A stretch of DNA of 27,062 nucleotides, from the NCBI GenBank assembly GCA_001460835.1, contig CYKH01002041.1:17028-44089 (forward strand), written 5' to 3'. Origin of the DNA: Bodo saltans. Lineage: Eukaryota; Euglenozoa; Kinetoplastea; Eubodonida; Bodonidae. Made by a program: the position numbers and the translations under genes. Shown here in pieces: positions 8,881 through 19,500 of the stretch; the first letter of the stretch is position 1; each line of letters opens with the position of its first letter. The notes beneath the pieces were generated by a model, which had not been told where the DNA came from, did not search any database, and was given only the letters and a program-made list of their open reading frames with translations.

Positions 8881-8982
8881 ATGGTCGTAGAATACGCTAA
8901 TGTCATTTACTCAATAGCAATCTACGTTACTATGACAATCATGGTAGTCACATGTGGGGGGGGGGGGGGAAATGGATTATGA
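8881..8982 (+). other. Signal-like leader frame, separated from the LRR frame by G14
   Basis: The first ATG after the acceptor opens a short frame encoding MVVEYAN, then the hydrophobic VIYSIAIYVTMTIMVV, then TC and Gly codons from the G run. It ends at a stop at 8980-8982, one frame off the LRR protein. A hydrophobic N-terminus is what an LRR ectodomain needs to enter the secretory pathway, and the downstream LRR frame has none of its own. A G run of 13 (or 16) would put leader and LRR in one frame. I infer that this is the true N-terminus and that the run length is either miscalled or variable. Confidence 0.6.
8956..8969 (+). repeat. Poly-G run (14 G) at the leader/LRR border
   Basis: Fourteen consecutive G. 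Its length decides the reading frame between the leader at 8881 and the LRR region from 8972. Confidence 0.9.
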
Positions 8983-11900
8983 TGTTCTCATGGAACTATT
9001 CTACGCAACGAGCGGTAATACTTGGACCAACAACAGCGGGTGGGGCAGCACCTCTGTGGCAATATGCAGCTGGTATGGTTTGGGCTGTACCTCCTCCTCC
9101 TCCACCGCACATGTCAATACGTTTCGACTTAGCAGCAACGGTCTTTATGGTACGCTCCCTTCGAATATCTCGAAACTCACTAGCTTGACTGTGGTCAAAA
9201 TGAGCAACAACGCCTTGTTTGGAACTATTCCTGATAGCTGGTCTACCCTTACTTCTCTTACTGAGATGGCACTAAGCATGAATCAACTTACTGGAACACT
9301 CCCAGCTAGCTGGTCATCTTTGCAGCAGCTCCAATTCTTTGAGGCACACTCAAATAAAATTTACGGAGCCCTACCGAGCAGCTGGGTGAACCTGATAGGC
9401 CTGCGGGTCATCGCACTTGGCAACAACAGCCTCACAGGTGCACTCCCTGAAGGTTGGTCCTCGCTACCACAACTGGAAAGCGTTACGTTGTACATGAACG
9501 GCTTGAGTGGATCGCTTCCTCGTGTGTGGAGTGCAATGTCTCAGCTAAACACGCTGCTTCTCCACCAAAACAGACTCATTGGTGATCTGCCAGATGCATG
9601 GTCAAATTTAACAAGCTTGCAACAGTTGCGCTTGGGCAGCAACCGACTTAGTGGCTCCTTGCCAAACACCTGGAGTACGTTGACGAAGCTATCTTTGCTG
9701 GATGTGAACTCCAACGCACTTGCTGGCACCATACCGGAGGGGTGGATCGCGTCCATGACTCAACTGGCGCAAGTGTCCTTTGCAGTCAACAGTTTGCAGG
9801 GGACATTATCTAAAGGCTGGGCATCGATGAAACTATTGGCGTTTCTGTCCCTTTCTTTCAACCGTTTCAATGGTTCATTGCCTAACTCTTGGAGCGCGCT
9901 TACTTCTGTGCAACAACTACAGTTGGCAAGTAATTCTCTCATCGGAACGCTACCATCCTCGTGGAGTGCGTGGTCACAGGTGTTTCATATGACTCTCTCC
10001 GGTAATCAACTGAATGGCTCACTTCCCAAAAGCTGGGCATCGTTGACTCAGCTGGAGTACCTAAGTCTTGGCTCCAACGAATTAATTGGTGCACTCCCGA
10101 GCAGTTGGAGCGGCATGAGTCGGCTGTCAACCATCGGCCTTGGCAATAATAAGCTTTCAGGTATGCTCCCGAGCAGTTGGGATGCCTACTGTTCCCTCAC
10201 ACTCTTGGATGTTTCCAAAAACCAACTGACGGGAACGCTTCCGAGCAGTTGGATGGCGCTTTCTTTGTTGGGGACACTCTCACTTTGGAACAATCAGCTC
10301 TCGGGAACATTGCCAAGCAGTTGGAGCGGCATGAGCAGGCTGTCATCCATCAGTCTTCAAAATAATCAGCTGTCTGGCACGCTTCCTACAACATGGGCCA
10401 TGTCTTCGTTGACGACGTTATCTCTTGACCACAATCAGCTTGAGGGGACGTTGCCTGATCAGTGGAGTATCACAATGCCCAGTTTATCTTCCCTGTCGTT
10501 ACAATGCAATAGTATTGTTGGCACACTACCTAACAGTTGGGGCAGTATGATCATGATGAGTGTGCTCCACCTTAGCTACAATCTGCTCTCCGGAACACTA
10601 CCCCAGTCGTGGGGCGCCATGCTATCACTTTATTCCCTCAGGCTAGGGAATGGAGACATGGATCAAACCGCCCAATGTTCTGCGATCGCACCGCTGGTGA
10701 GCCACGGTAATCGAATCAATGGGACGTTGCCACAGTCGTGGTCGGCACTGTCGTTCATCACGTACCTTTCCCTTGAAGGGAATCAACTTGATGGATCGTT
10801 GCCAGAAAGTTGGTCGGCGATGACATACGTGATAAATATGTCCTTAGCCCACAATGCCTTCACTGGTTTCCTGCCTGCGAGCTGGAGCGCTATGACGATC
10901 ATGGCAGTGCTGTCACTGAACGATAACAGGTTCACAGGAACCGTGCCACCGGCCTGGGGGCTGATGGGGACACAGCAAATAATCGACGACGATGGTAACG
11001 TCGGTGGAACACTTGAATTAAATTTATCGTCGAACTGCATCCGCGGTGAGCTGCCTCCATCTTGGACTACCGTTGCCCACTTGAGCGGTGTCATGGTGAC
11101 AGTGTCGTCGTGCTTTACTCGTCTTCAAGCGGCATCTGGAAGTGGATGCGGTGTTGGTGCGGTGCCCGCTGAATGCGCATCTTGGTCTGTTGAGAGTTCA
11201 CGATCTTTGTCGTCAACTGCAGTGCTTCAGCCTGTGGCGACACCGACCAGCACACATATGCAGCGATGCTGGTCGACCTCCTCCACAGCAACAACCCCGC
11301 CCCCGCATAATTCGTCATCCACTAATCAAACCCAGTTGTCTATGACAGCAGAAATTAGCAGCCAACAAACTGCCGTTGTAGTCGTGAGTGCCCCCGCTGG
11401 AATTCTGACTGCGCTTGCGGGCTCAGCCTCCATTGCAGTGGGCGTCGTGCGTGGTGGCGCATCTATGCGGCTTGTTGCATGCGGCGGTGATGATGATGAC
11501 CTCGAAACTCTAGCTGGGGGATATCTTGGAGCGTACTGCATTGTATTGGCCGTCGTGCTCTGCTTATTATTCCGACAGCGGCGAACAATTGCTATTTCTT
11601 GGAGCGAAGCTTGTGAGCAGCTTGGAATGCCAGGGCAAGTTTGGGTAGTACTGAGCAGCATCGTATTTCCGCTTGTTGAGTTTGGTCTCTCTCTCATGCG
11701 TGCTTCTGAAAATGACAGATCCAGTGAGGTGTCTCTTGGTGTCGTCGCGTTCTGTGTAGGCTTCGTGTCGCTGGTCTGGCTTATGAGTACAATGACTTGT
11801 CGGTTTCGAGCAGTGTGGCGTGTGGCTCAGAATCAAAAAAGTATTTCCACCGTCCCCAGCAAGAGTTCATTATGCACGTGGATAATGAGCCGCTCTGACG

Positions 11901-12655
11901 GGTACGAAATGGATCGTCGAGGCACGTGGGTGGATGACTTGAGCGCCGCGAAGCACGCGTCTCCAACTTCCTCGTTTGTGGAGTGCAAAGGTGCCGTGTT
12001 TGAGGAGTATTCAGACGGACGCGTGTGGTTTGTCGTGTGGGAGAGTGGCATGGCGATGGTCCTGTCGGTGCTCTCTGCAGTGTCCCAGTTGTCGCCGAAT
12101 GCATGCAGCGTGGCTCAAACTGCAGGCGCCGCGGTGCAGATATGTGCACTTCCTGTGCTTGTTTTGGCGAGGCCCCACCGCAAAGCGCGTGCGTTAGCGC
12201 TAGGAGTCATCGTAGAAATCTTTGGTTTCGTTGGAGGGCTGTGCTTGTTGGTGTCAACGACAACGTCCATTGCTGGCGACCCATGGGGAGATGCAGCAAG
12301 CGTTGCACTTCAAAGCCAACTGTATGTTGGTGTAGCACTATTAATCCTTGACGGACTACACACTGGCCGTATTCGAGATACGTTGCGTCGATGGTTCGGT
12401 GGGTCAAGTGGATTTCTCCCGCAGCGTCGGTTGATGGATGCGCCTGTGTCGGTTAATGTAAGCAACGCTCGGCGGTGTGCGCGCAGTGTTGGTCGAAGTG
12501 ATATTTCCACTGCGAACTTCGGCAATCGTGGTCGCGCGAAGGAGCTTATCTCGAGAATCACTGCGCTTGAAGTTATTGTGGAGATGATCTGCATCCAGCG
12601 CCGCACTGACTCAGGACAATATCTGAATCAAAGACTTTTTCCCTGCTCGGTCTGA
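8972..12655 (+). CDS. GP46/PSA-type LRR surface protein with about eight C-terminal membrane spans, 1227 aa from this ATG
   Basis: The N-terminus looks like an LRR N-cap (DVLMELFYATSGNTW, then CSWYGLGC with paired Cys). About 26 leucine-rich repeats of roughly 24 residues follow to about residue 710, each with a turn like GTLPSSWSxM/L and L-x-x-N-x-L-x-G. This is the style of kinetoplastid GP46/PSA surface antigens and plant-type LRRs. A Ser/Thr-rich stalk (about 740-795) leads to a membrane domain with about eight hydrophobic segments between residues 797 and 1135, including AVVVVSAPAGILTALAG, YCIVLAVVLCLLF and VGVALLILDG, then a basic cytosolic tail. GP46/PSA proteins are usually GPI-anchored, so the polytopic tail is different. 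Probable role: cell-surface recognition or adhesion, possibly signalling (inference). No signal peptide follows ATG 8972; see the leader at 8881. A related membrane domain lies inverted at 22200-23370. Confidence 0.85.
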   Translation: MDYDVLMELFYATSGNTWTNNSGWGSTSVAICSWYGLGCTSSSSTAHVNTFRLSSNGLYGTLPSNISKLTSLTVVKMSNNALFGTIPDSWSTLTSLTEMALSMNQLTGTLPASWSSLQQLQFFEAHSNKIYGALPSSWVNLIGLRVIALGNNSLTGALPEGWSSLPQLESVTLYMNGLSGSLPRVWSAMSQLNTLLLHQNRLIGDLPDAWSNLTSLQQLRLGSNRLSGSLPNTWSTLTKLSLLDVNSNALAGTIPEGWIASMTQLAQVSFAVNSLQGTLSKGWASMKLLAFLSLSFNRFNGSLPNSWSALTSVQQLQLASNSLIGTLPSSWSAWSQVFHMTLSGNQLNGSLPKSWASLTQLEYLSLGSNELIGALPSSWSGMSRLSTIGLGNNKLSGMLPSSWDAYCSLTLLDVSKNQLTGTLPSSWMALSLLGTLSLWNNQLSGTLPSSWSGMSRLSSISLQNNQLSGTLPTTWAMSSLTTLSLDHNQLEGTLPDQWSITMPSLSSLSLQCNSIVGTLPNSWGSMIMMSVLHLSYNLLSGTLPQSWGAMLSLYSLRLGNGDMDQTAQCSAIAPLVSHGNRINGTLPQSWSALSFITYLSLEGNQLDGSLPESWSAMTYVINMSLAHNAFTGFLPASWSAMTIMAVLSLNDNRFTGTVPPAWGLMGTQQIIDDDGNVGGTLELNLSSNCIRGELPPSWTTVAHLSGVMVTVSSCFTRLQAASGSGCGVGAVPAECASWSVESSRSLSSTAVLQPVATPTSTHMQRCWSTSSTATTPPPHNSSSTNQTQLSMTAEISSQQTAVVVVSAPAGILTALAGSASIAVGVVRGGASMRLVACGGDDDDLETLAGGYLGAYCIVLAVVLCLLFRQRRTIAISWSEACEQLGMPGQVWVVLSSIVFPLVEFGLSLMRASENDRSSEVSLGVVAFCVGFVSLVWLMSTMTCRFRAVWRVAQNQKSISTVPSKSSLCTWIMSRSDGYEMDRRGTWVDDLSAAKHASPTSSFVECKGAVFEEYSDGRVWFVVWESGMAMVLSVLSAVSQLSPNACSVAQTAGAAVQICALPVLVLARPHRKARALALGVIVEIFGFVGGLCLLVSTTTSIAGDPWGDAASVALQSQLYVGVALLILDGLHTGRIRDTLRRWFGGSSGFLPQRRLMDAPVSVNVSNARRCARSVGRSDISTANFGNRGRAKELISRITALEVIVEMICIQRRTDSGQYLNQRLFPCSV
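10101..10356 (+). repeat. 216-bp internal duplication within the LRR array (three LRRs)
   Basis: The stretch beginning GCAGTTGGAGCGGCATGAG at 10101 recurs at 10317, exactly 216 nt later (3 x 72 nt, three repeats), with a few differences. It encodes LPSSWSGMSRLS both times. This suggests growth of the array by unequal exchange. Confidence 0.75.
11340..12510 (+). repeat. Diverged inverted copy of the membrane-domain coding region (partner 22200-23370)
   Basis: The encoded segments ISSQQT, RGGAS, AGGYLGAYC, SSIVFPLVEFGLSL, MTCRF, FVECKGAVFEEYSDGRVWFV and ILDGLHTGRIRDTLRRW all reappear, with substitutions, in order on the minus strand from about 23370 to 22200. Protein identity in the last 140 residues is about 85% by eye. 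Confidence 0.85.
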
Positions 12656-13227
12656 GCTGCGTCATCTGATTTATTTATTTTTTGTCTGCGTTGCCACCTG
12701 GATCCGGAGCGGGTTGTGGACGAGGCTACCTTTCACCTTCCTCTCCGTCCTTTCGCTCTCAATTGGAATAAAGGCTGTCTCTCATTTTGTAATTGATATG
12801 ATTGACCAACTTGTTTCACACTCTGACAAAAAGAAGCAACTCTCACACGCAAGAAAGCCACCAGCTGTCTTTTGCTCTCTTGTAGCCCTATGTGAATTTC
12901 ACAGAAAGTTCAAAAAAGCAAGCGTTAATACACGCGCGAAACGTATGTGAGTTACGGAGGTGTAGCGAGTGCGAAAAGTTATGGAAAAGTGTGACGTGTT
13001 ATGACTGATGATGACTTGATATGACTTGTTACGAGTTGTTATGACTTATGATGACTTGTGGCGTGCACCGTAACTTCTGTAACCACTCGCTCCTAAAGCA
13101 GGCACGCTCGATCACAGCGATTTATCCGAAGATGCCTTCAGCGTTTTAAAAAAAAACATTGAAAATCTCGCACGTTCGATTGTCTTCTCATTTTATTGTT
13201 TTGATAATTACCTTTAGGCAATTTAGG
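12656..13227 (+). other. Spacer between the LRR gene and the giant gene; AT-rich with small direct repeats
   Basis: No convincing gene is seen. Around 12990-13060 lies a degenerate array of TATGACTTG-like words; GTTATGACTGATGATGACTTG (12998-13018) recurs 40 bp later (13038-13058) with one change. Further on is a TTTTAAAAAAAAAC stretch near 13144. The array may be 3'-UTR or spacer sequence. Confidence 0.6.
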
Positions 13228-13345
13228 ACACTAACTAGGAACAACTAGAGGAGTGGAAACCACAGAATATTTTAACGTCACCAACAAGATGAGGCGTGCG
13301 ACTGCTTTGCACAGGATCTGCTGGCCTCCAACCTCTCTTATCATC
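13228..13345 (+). repeat. Duplicated 5' region of the giant gene, upstream copy (partner about 13445-13565)
   Basis: ACACTAACTAGGAAC at 13228 and ACACCAACTAGGAAC at 13445 start two similar stretches offset by 217 nt. Both include CCAACAAGATGAG around an ATG (13289 and 13506) and then GCGACTGCTTTGCACA. The upstream copy encodes MRRATALHRI against MSIATALHKI in the real start, and stops after 48 codons at 13435. Confidence 0.85.
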
Positions 13346-13404
13346 CAACTACACTATTATGTTTCTACGTTGCACTGTAATTGTTCAACAGCGTTCGCGG
13401 TTGG

Positions 13405-13425
13405 TTTTTTTTTTTTGCCTTTCAG
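13405..13425 (+). promoter_or_regulatory. Probable spliced-leader acceptor for the giant gene
   Basis: A run of 12 T, then GCCTTTCAG with AG at 13424-13425. It lies between the two ATG-bearing copies, and no ATG occurs between it and 13506. Trans-splicing here would remove the upstream duplicate ATG and leave 13506 as the first start. Confidence 0.65.
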
Positions 13426-13505
13426 TAACCATTAATCTAATAGCACACCAACTAGGAACGATAGTCTCGAAAAAATTGGTGTTCACGGTACCAGTCGCCA
13501 ACAAG

Positions 13506-16500
13506 ATGAGCATTGCGACTGCTTTGCACAAGATCCCTTTGGTCTCCACCAAACTCTCTTTGCATCCAACCACACAGTCATCTATTTGCGCTGCAGTCCT
13601 TGTTATCGCTTTGGTTGCCTGCACCGTCGCTGGTGCTGTTGCTCCAACACAGCCGACCTTCAATGCGACTCGGCAATCCGTCATCAACACGGCTGGAACG
13701 TATGTCGTTGACGGTCTTTCTGTTGACACGAATAACGGCCTGCGCATCTTTCCAAACCTTACGAAATCGTACTCGTTGATTATCGACGTACAAGCAGGCA
13801 ACGTGAGTCTAGTTGTAGAAAGGGGGATTCTCTTAGATGTCCTTAACATCCGTGCTACCAACTTCCATGCGATTGTCACCACAGCCGCTAGTGTCAGTTT
13901 CCAGATTAACGACGTTGTTGACAATGTCGATGTTGAGATCGTGGATGGCGGGATCGTCCGCACCATACATGCCGCTACCAGTAATAGCCTCAAATCCCTC
14001 GCCGTCAATGCCAACAACAGTTTCATTGGTGACAAGGAAAGTGTCTTCCTAGTGGTTGATAATGCGCCTTCGTGCGTGACGACTCTGAACTTCGTGAATA
14101 CGTCCAACCCGCCCATCTCACAGTGGTGGCTAGCAGCGCTCGTGAGCGGCAGCGGCGGGCTGGGTGATCTCATGATTACGATGGCCGCCGGCTCACAATT
14201 CACTTTTATCAATCCATTTCTACAATGTATAGAGTGTGCCAATATCTCCCTGCACCTTCTGTCGATGTCAGTCCTCACAATGTGGTCAAGCGGCGGCCTT
14301 TATGTGGCATCAAGCACGAGTGTTCGCGTTGTAGTGGACAACGCAACAATGCACTTGGAGGGAAATATGGTCAACGCCAGTGGCGTATCTGACGATGTGT
14401 CCATCACGATTACCAACGCAACTGTGAAACACCTTGTATTCCTCTATCCCAGCCTCGAAGTGGACGGAGACTTCATCCTCGTGTCGCTGTGGAACTGCAC
14501 TCACGCGACCATCAACATCAGTGACGCCTCTGTGCAGGCTGTTCGCATCGGTTATGCCTTTAATGTTTCCAATGTAGTGATTTCTATGCTCAACTCCAAC
14601 ATCACAACATTCTTCAGTCCGTATGAACTTGAATACCCTACTGTTTCCACAACCACCACAACGACTGTCGTTGTTCTCGCGGTACGGTCGTGTACCATAT
14701 TCAGTCGTTTTGACTCCTCACTTCTCTCCATTTCCAACGTCGCCACATTCCCGACTGCGAGTAGCTCCAGCATTGTGTTGCAGAACAATAACTTTGGTGG
14801 TGCTTGGTCGTCGCTTCTCAGAATGAATATTAGCAATCTTGCAGTTGTTAGTAGCGGTCTTTATCTGACGACTACCATCGCGCTCAACACGATTGACTCC
14901 GTGATCGGTTTGAATTCATTCGCATTCGTTGAGGGATGGCCTCGCCAAGGTCTAACGGTAAGACAAAACTCTGCTCGAATTGTTGTGGGCAGCGTCACTT
15001 TGGTCTCTACAGCGATCATCCTGAACAACCTACCCGCCACTTCAGCTAAATTGTTCGTCGTGGGCAACAACGTCACTACCGAAATGTCTTCGCCGCCTCT
15101 TCCCGCATTGCAAACTGCAGGAAGCGGCTGCACAACTGTTAGTAGCGACACCGCCGCCACTGCTATCTGCTGGAATACCATAATAGTTGTGGGCGCATCC
15201 AACGGCACATCAAATATCGTTGGTCGCGTTGTGCTCCTTAGTAATGGAGTGTGCAACCACGCCTCCTCACTCCTCGCTGATAACACTGTCAACATTAACA
15301 ACTGTGGGGAGAGGTGTGGCAATGTGAGTGTGGTATTCTTCCCGACGTTGGCGATTAGCACACGGGCAAGTGTCTTCCGCAACATCATGAACATCGAATC
15401 TGGCAGCACTGTTGCCACTTGGTCATTTTTTGATCGCCTCAACACAACCGTAGCCATGACAGTCGTTGGTAGTGCCATCATGTCCTTCCCAACGGCGACC
15501 ATTTCAAGTACTCTCTGCAATTCCTATTCCTCATCCACCGCATCGACTGTACTTTGCGCCAATGTTGTGAACTTGAAAGCTAACGCATCGTTGGTTAAGG
15601 GCTCCGTCATTCGGAACAGCTCCATCGGCACATTAAGCGCGGCGCCAGTGCTCAATTTACAAGCGGCGCCTACAGGTCAAGCTTCGGCGAGTATTGGACA
15701 GTTTGACTTCTTTTACCTTAGCAACGCCACCAGCTTTACCGTCAGCAGCCTCACTCTAACCTCGCAGCTTAGCGCCGCGATCCGCCTCCTACGGTCATCC
15801 CTGGTCTTGGGATCAGTCACTTTTGCGCAGTCCCTCACCGTCACGTTCACCGACACATCAAGCGTTGGTGTCAATTTCACTTTCGCGTTTATCGAGGACC
15901 TGAAGTACTCAACTGCCCTCACGATGTCATCACTATCCATCTCGATGAATACCCTGAACGGAAATGCTACAACCGCCATCTGTCTGAAGTGCTTCGTGAA
16001 GGACAACGTCGCCGTGAAGAACAACAATATCGCGATCACCAACAGCCCAATCGCAACGGCATCGATTGCCGGCATTATCTTCGGAACACTCCCGGAGTAC
16101 GATACCGTCGCCACCACCTCCGCGAAGACCGGTGTCGTTCGCGGCAATTTGCTTATTGTCGCGCCCACCGGCGTGAACCCAAGTGGCTCCGCATCCTGTC
16201 CAAGTGGTGCAGATATCTGTGGCAACACGTTATCTCTGAAGGGCACTGGCGTGTCCAACGTGACGGTGTGCCCTGGATGCGGCACGCAGGACCCTAAGTG
16301 GACCGTCACCGTCTCCAACAACGTGTTTGGAATCCAAAGCACAACCTCCCTCGTAACCGTCGCCCTTTGCCCTGGTTGCATCGCGTGGAACGCAGGTGTT
16401 GTTCGCGTCTTCAATCAAAACTTCACTGTCACCGGCGTGTACGATTTCATGATGAACTTCGGTGGTCTTGACGTGAAGAACGGCACGGGCGTGGTGCAAT

Positions 16501-19500
16501 GGAACCAAGTCCGAGCGTCGCCGGCGAATGTATCGCAGATCCTCGATGCCAGCTGGTTTGGAGAGTGCTCCACCATCCCTGCCAATGTGTCTGCTATTTG
16601 CGGAAACTCGGCCATTGTTAACCTCCTGTCTGTTGATCGCGAAGCGAATCTCGTCAGCAGGACGAGGTGGAACACATTAATCACGCAGCAAGCTGGTGCC
16701 GTGTTCTGCTCTAACTGTACCGCACGAGAAAACGCAACCTTGTCCGTCGTCAACAACTACTTCGAGTCCTTCAACACCACCGGTGCCCGCGTCGTGGTGT
16801 GCGATGACTGCCACGCCAGCGGGGACAACATGCGTGTCACGAATGCAACGTCCCTCACCGACATCCTCGCCACCACGTGGAACCGCCTGACTGTTTCGAA
16901 CAACACTGTCATCACTCGCAAAGGGCCCCCCAGCGCGAACTACGTGTACCTCTACGGCAGCTCGTACCTCTCCACCGTTTACGCTACAACAGCAATCTAC
17001 AAGCACAACATTACCTTGTGCTCCCGGTGCACGGCCACCAATGGCGGTAGCTTGCAGCTCTTCAGCAACGCGTACACTCACTTGCTCGACGATGGTCGCT
17101 ACGATAACTTTTCATCGTACCGCAACGGTATTCTTCAAATCAATCAAATCAATGTGACGCTCTGTCATCAGTGCAACTCAACTGGTCCCGAAGCCATGAT
17201 TGCCTTGTACAACAACACAGCAACTGCTGAAGGACAATATTATGGTGGAATGCGAGGATGTGCACAGTGCGCGGTGAATGAAAGCGGTCGAATAATCATT
17301 GCGTCCAACTTGATCACAGTTGCAGGAGGCTACGGAACTGTAGATGCCTTCAACGCCGAACGTTTGAATGTAGGTGCAAACGCCACAGTGCGCATTGCCC
17401 GAAACTACAAGAACACCTATCGGTACAACTCCTTGAGCACCATGCAAGCCCAAGTGGATGCAGCATTGCCAAGTTGCAATGTCGAATTCGCATTGAACCG
17501 CAACGATTCGATTATCTGTGGTAATGTGTTCGCCGCCATCAGCACCAATTGGGGTTACACGCCGACATGGTTTAATCTGGAGGTCTGTCTTTTCTGTAAC
17601 GCGTCTCATCCTGAGCTGACAAACGAAGAAACATTGACAAACGAGAAACTGGTACACGTGTCCATCTCCAAGAACCGTGAGCTTATCATCGCGAACAACA
17701 CGTGGACTATCTGGTATTCAAACCACAGGACATATTTTGGCGAGCAGTGCATTGGAAACGTGTGGATTACAGGCAACAAGCTGACATTGAACAGCATTAG
17801 CACGCTGGATTTTTCATTCTGCGAGAATTGCACTGTTAGCCCAAGCGTGAATGGAACAAACGTCTTCCGCGTCGAGTTCAATAGCGTGACTGGTGTTGCG
17901 TCTACATCAACTGTCGCGCTTGCGAGCTACAAGTCGCATCACGGCGTCATTGTCTGCAACAACACAATGCAGACACAGTACTACACCTTTCAAGCGCCAC
18001 AATTGCTGAACAATGCATCTCGAATTGATGTTGTGTGCATTATTCCGAACTCAACTTGGTCGCACACCACAAACAATTCCGTTCTGATTACATCTTCCGC
18101 AACTTCGTCTCAAATTCTGTGCAGAAGCTGTTTCACGCGAGGGATTGGCTCGATCCAAGTGCACAATCACACGTTCCTGTCCACCGTTTACAGCTCCACA
18201 ACATTGACTCTCTGCATGAACTGTCACGTTTCCATCAACGGTGAGTTGTTAATTCTCAACAACATCTATTACTTAATGTATTCATCTACCGTCAACATTT
18301 TCTTCAACAATCAGATGAACTCTCAGAGTTCTCATCGGGCTATCAACAACGAAATCCTTGCGGGAAGTAGCCTTGACGAGGTTCGCGATAGCGGCTATGC
18401 GGCAATGAAACACCATCGAGAAGATCTCCTTCAGTACTGTCTTAGTCGAGCGCTCAACACAACACCAATGGGCAACAAAGAAAGTCAACTGCGCCTGGAC
18501 AAAGAGATGAGTCAGTATGGCTCTCTGGTATGCGGCAATCAGTTTTTCATTCTTCAATCCAGCTATCTGAATGTTGTCGCAGTGAAGTCCCTAGACGTTG
18601 TGCAAGGTCTCACGCACTACGTTGAAAACAACACTCTCACCACACGATCAAGCATCTATTCAGTTACACTCCAGTGGTGCTATTTCTGCAACGTTTACAC
18701 AGCGCCGCTTCGAGTTGCGCACAACTACGCGCAATTAAGCGGTAGTCAATACGTCACGGTGTTCTTTACGGGGGTGCGAATCTCGTACAAGACGTCCCAG
18801 GTGCACACCATCACCAACAACAATTTCATTGGCACTTCCGACTATTCCCTTAGTAATCCAGAAGACATTGCATTTGCAACAGAAGTACTTCAACGCTCCG
18901 CAAACGCCAGCGAGCTGTGGAACGTTGAATCGGGTACAGTCAACAACACCGTTGTCGCTGTCAACAACTTGTACGGAGCGACAGTGAGCTTGTGTCGTGG
19001 GTGCCAAGTTGCTCAAGGTGCGACGATGTTAATTGTGAAAAATGAAATTCGCCGGAGCAACTCCTTTACATCCAGCAGCTTCACTGACGCAATATCCCTC
19101 TGTCAAGAGTGCACCTTCGCCAACAGCGGCGTGTTCCGTATTTGGAACAACAGCGTTGATGTTCGCAACTCCAGCACGGTTGAGTTTGTTGGCCTTCGCG
19201 ACTTCGACACATACACCGCTCCCTTCCGTGTGCATCGGAACGCTTTCATCGGTTTTAATAGCAGCGTTTTGCCACGACAGTTTTCCGCAACTTGTGGTGA
19301 TTACAACACATCCGAAATCAACGACGATATTTTTGTCCAGCAGGAGATGTGTGGCAATGTTATGAGAGCCAAGAACGCCGTGCAACTGTCTTCTTACCTC
19401 GTGCGTGGTCTGTATGCTCGGTCTTCAGTTCTCGTCGATATCAACACCGTCATTCAGCAGGACGCGACTACCGCTTACACGTATGGGTGTGATGGTTGCT

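Noticed and set aside
8952-9188. ATG at 8952 as start of a 78-codon protein
   Set aside because: It reads the LRR DNA in a wrong frame and gives no LRR pattern; the leader ATG at 8881 comes first after the acceptor.
13296-13505. 70-codon N-terminal extension of the giant protein (GTG start)
   Set aside because: It would read through the T12-CAG acceptor and duplicated start, has no ATG start, and would bury the signal peptide.
13385-14278. 297-codon minus-strand frame antisense to the giant gene
   Set aside because: It runs opposite to a long real gene, has no recognisable domain or acceptor, and its composition mirrors the sense codons. The same holds for 15713-16414 and 14861-15520 on the minus strand.
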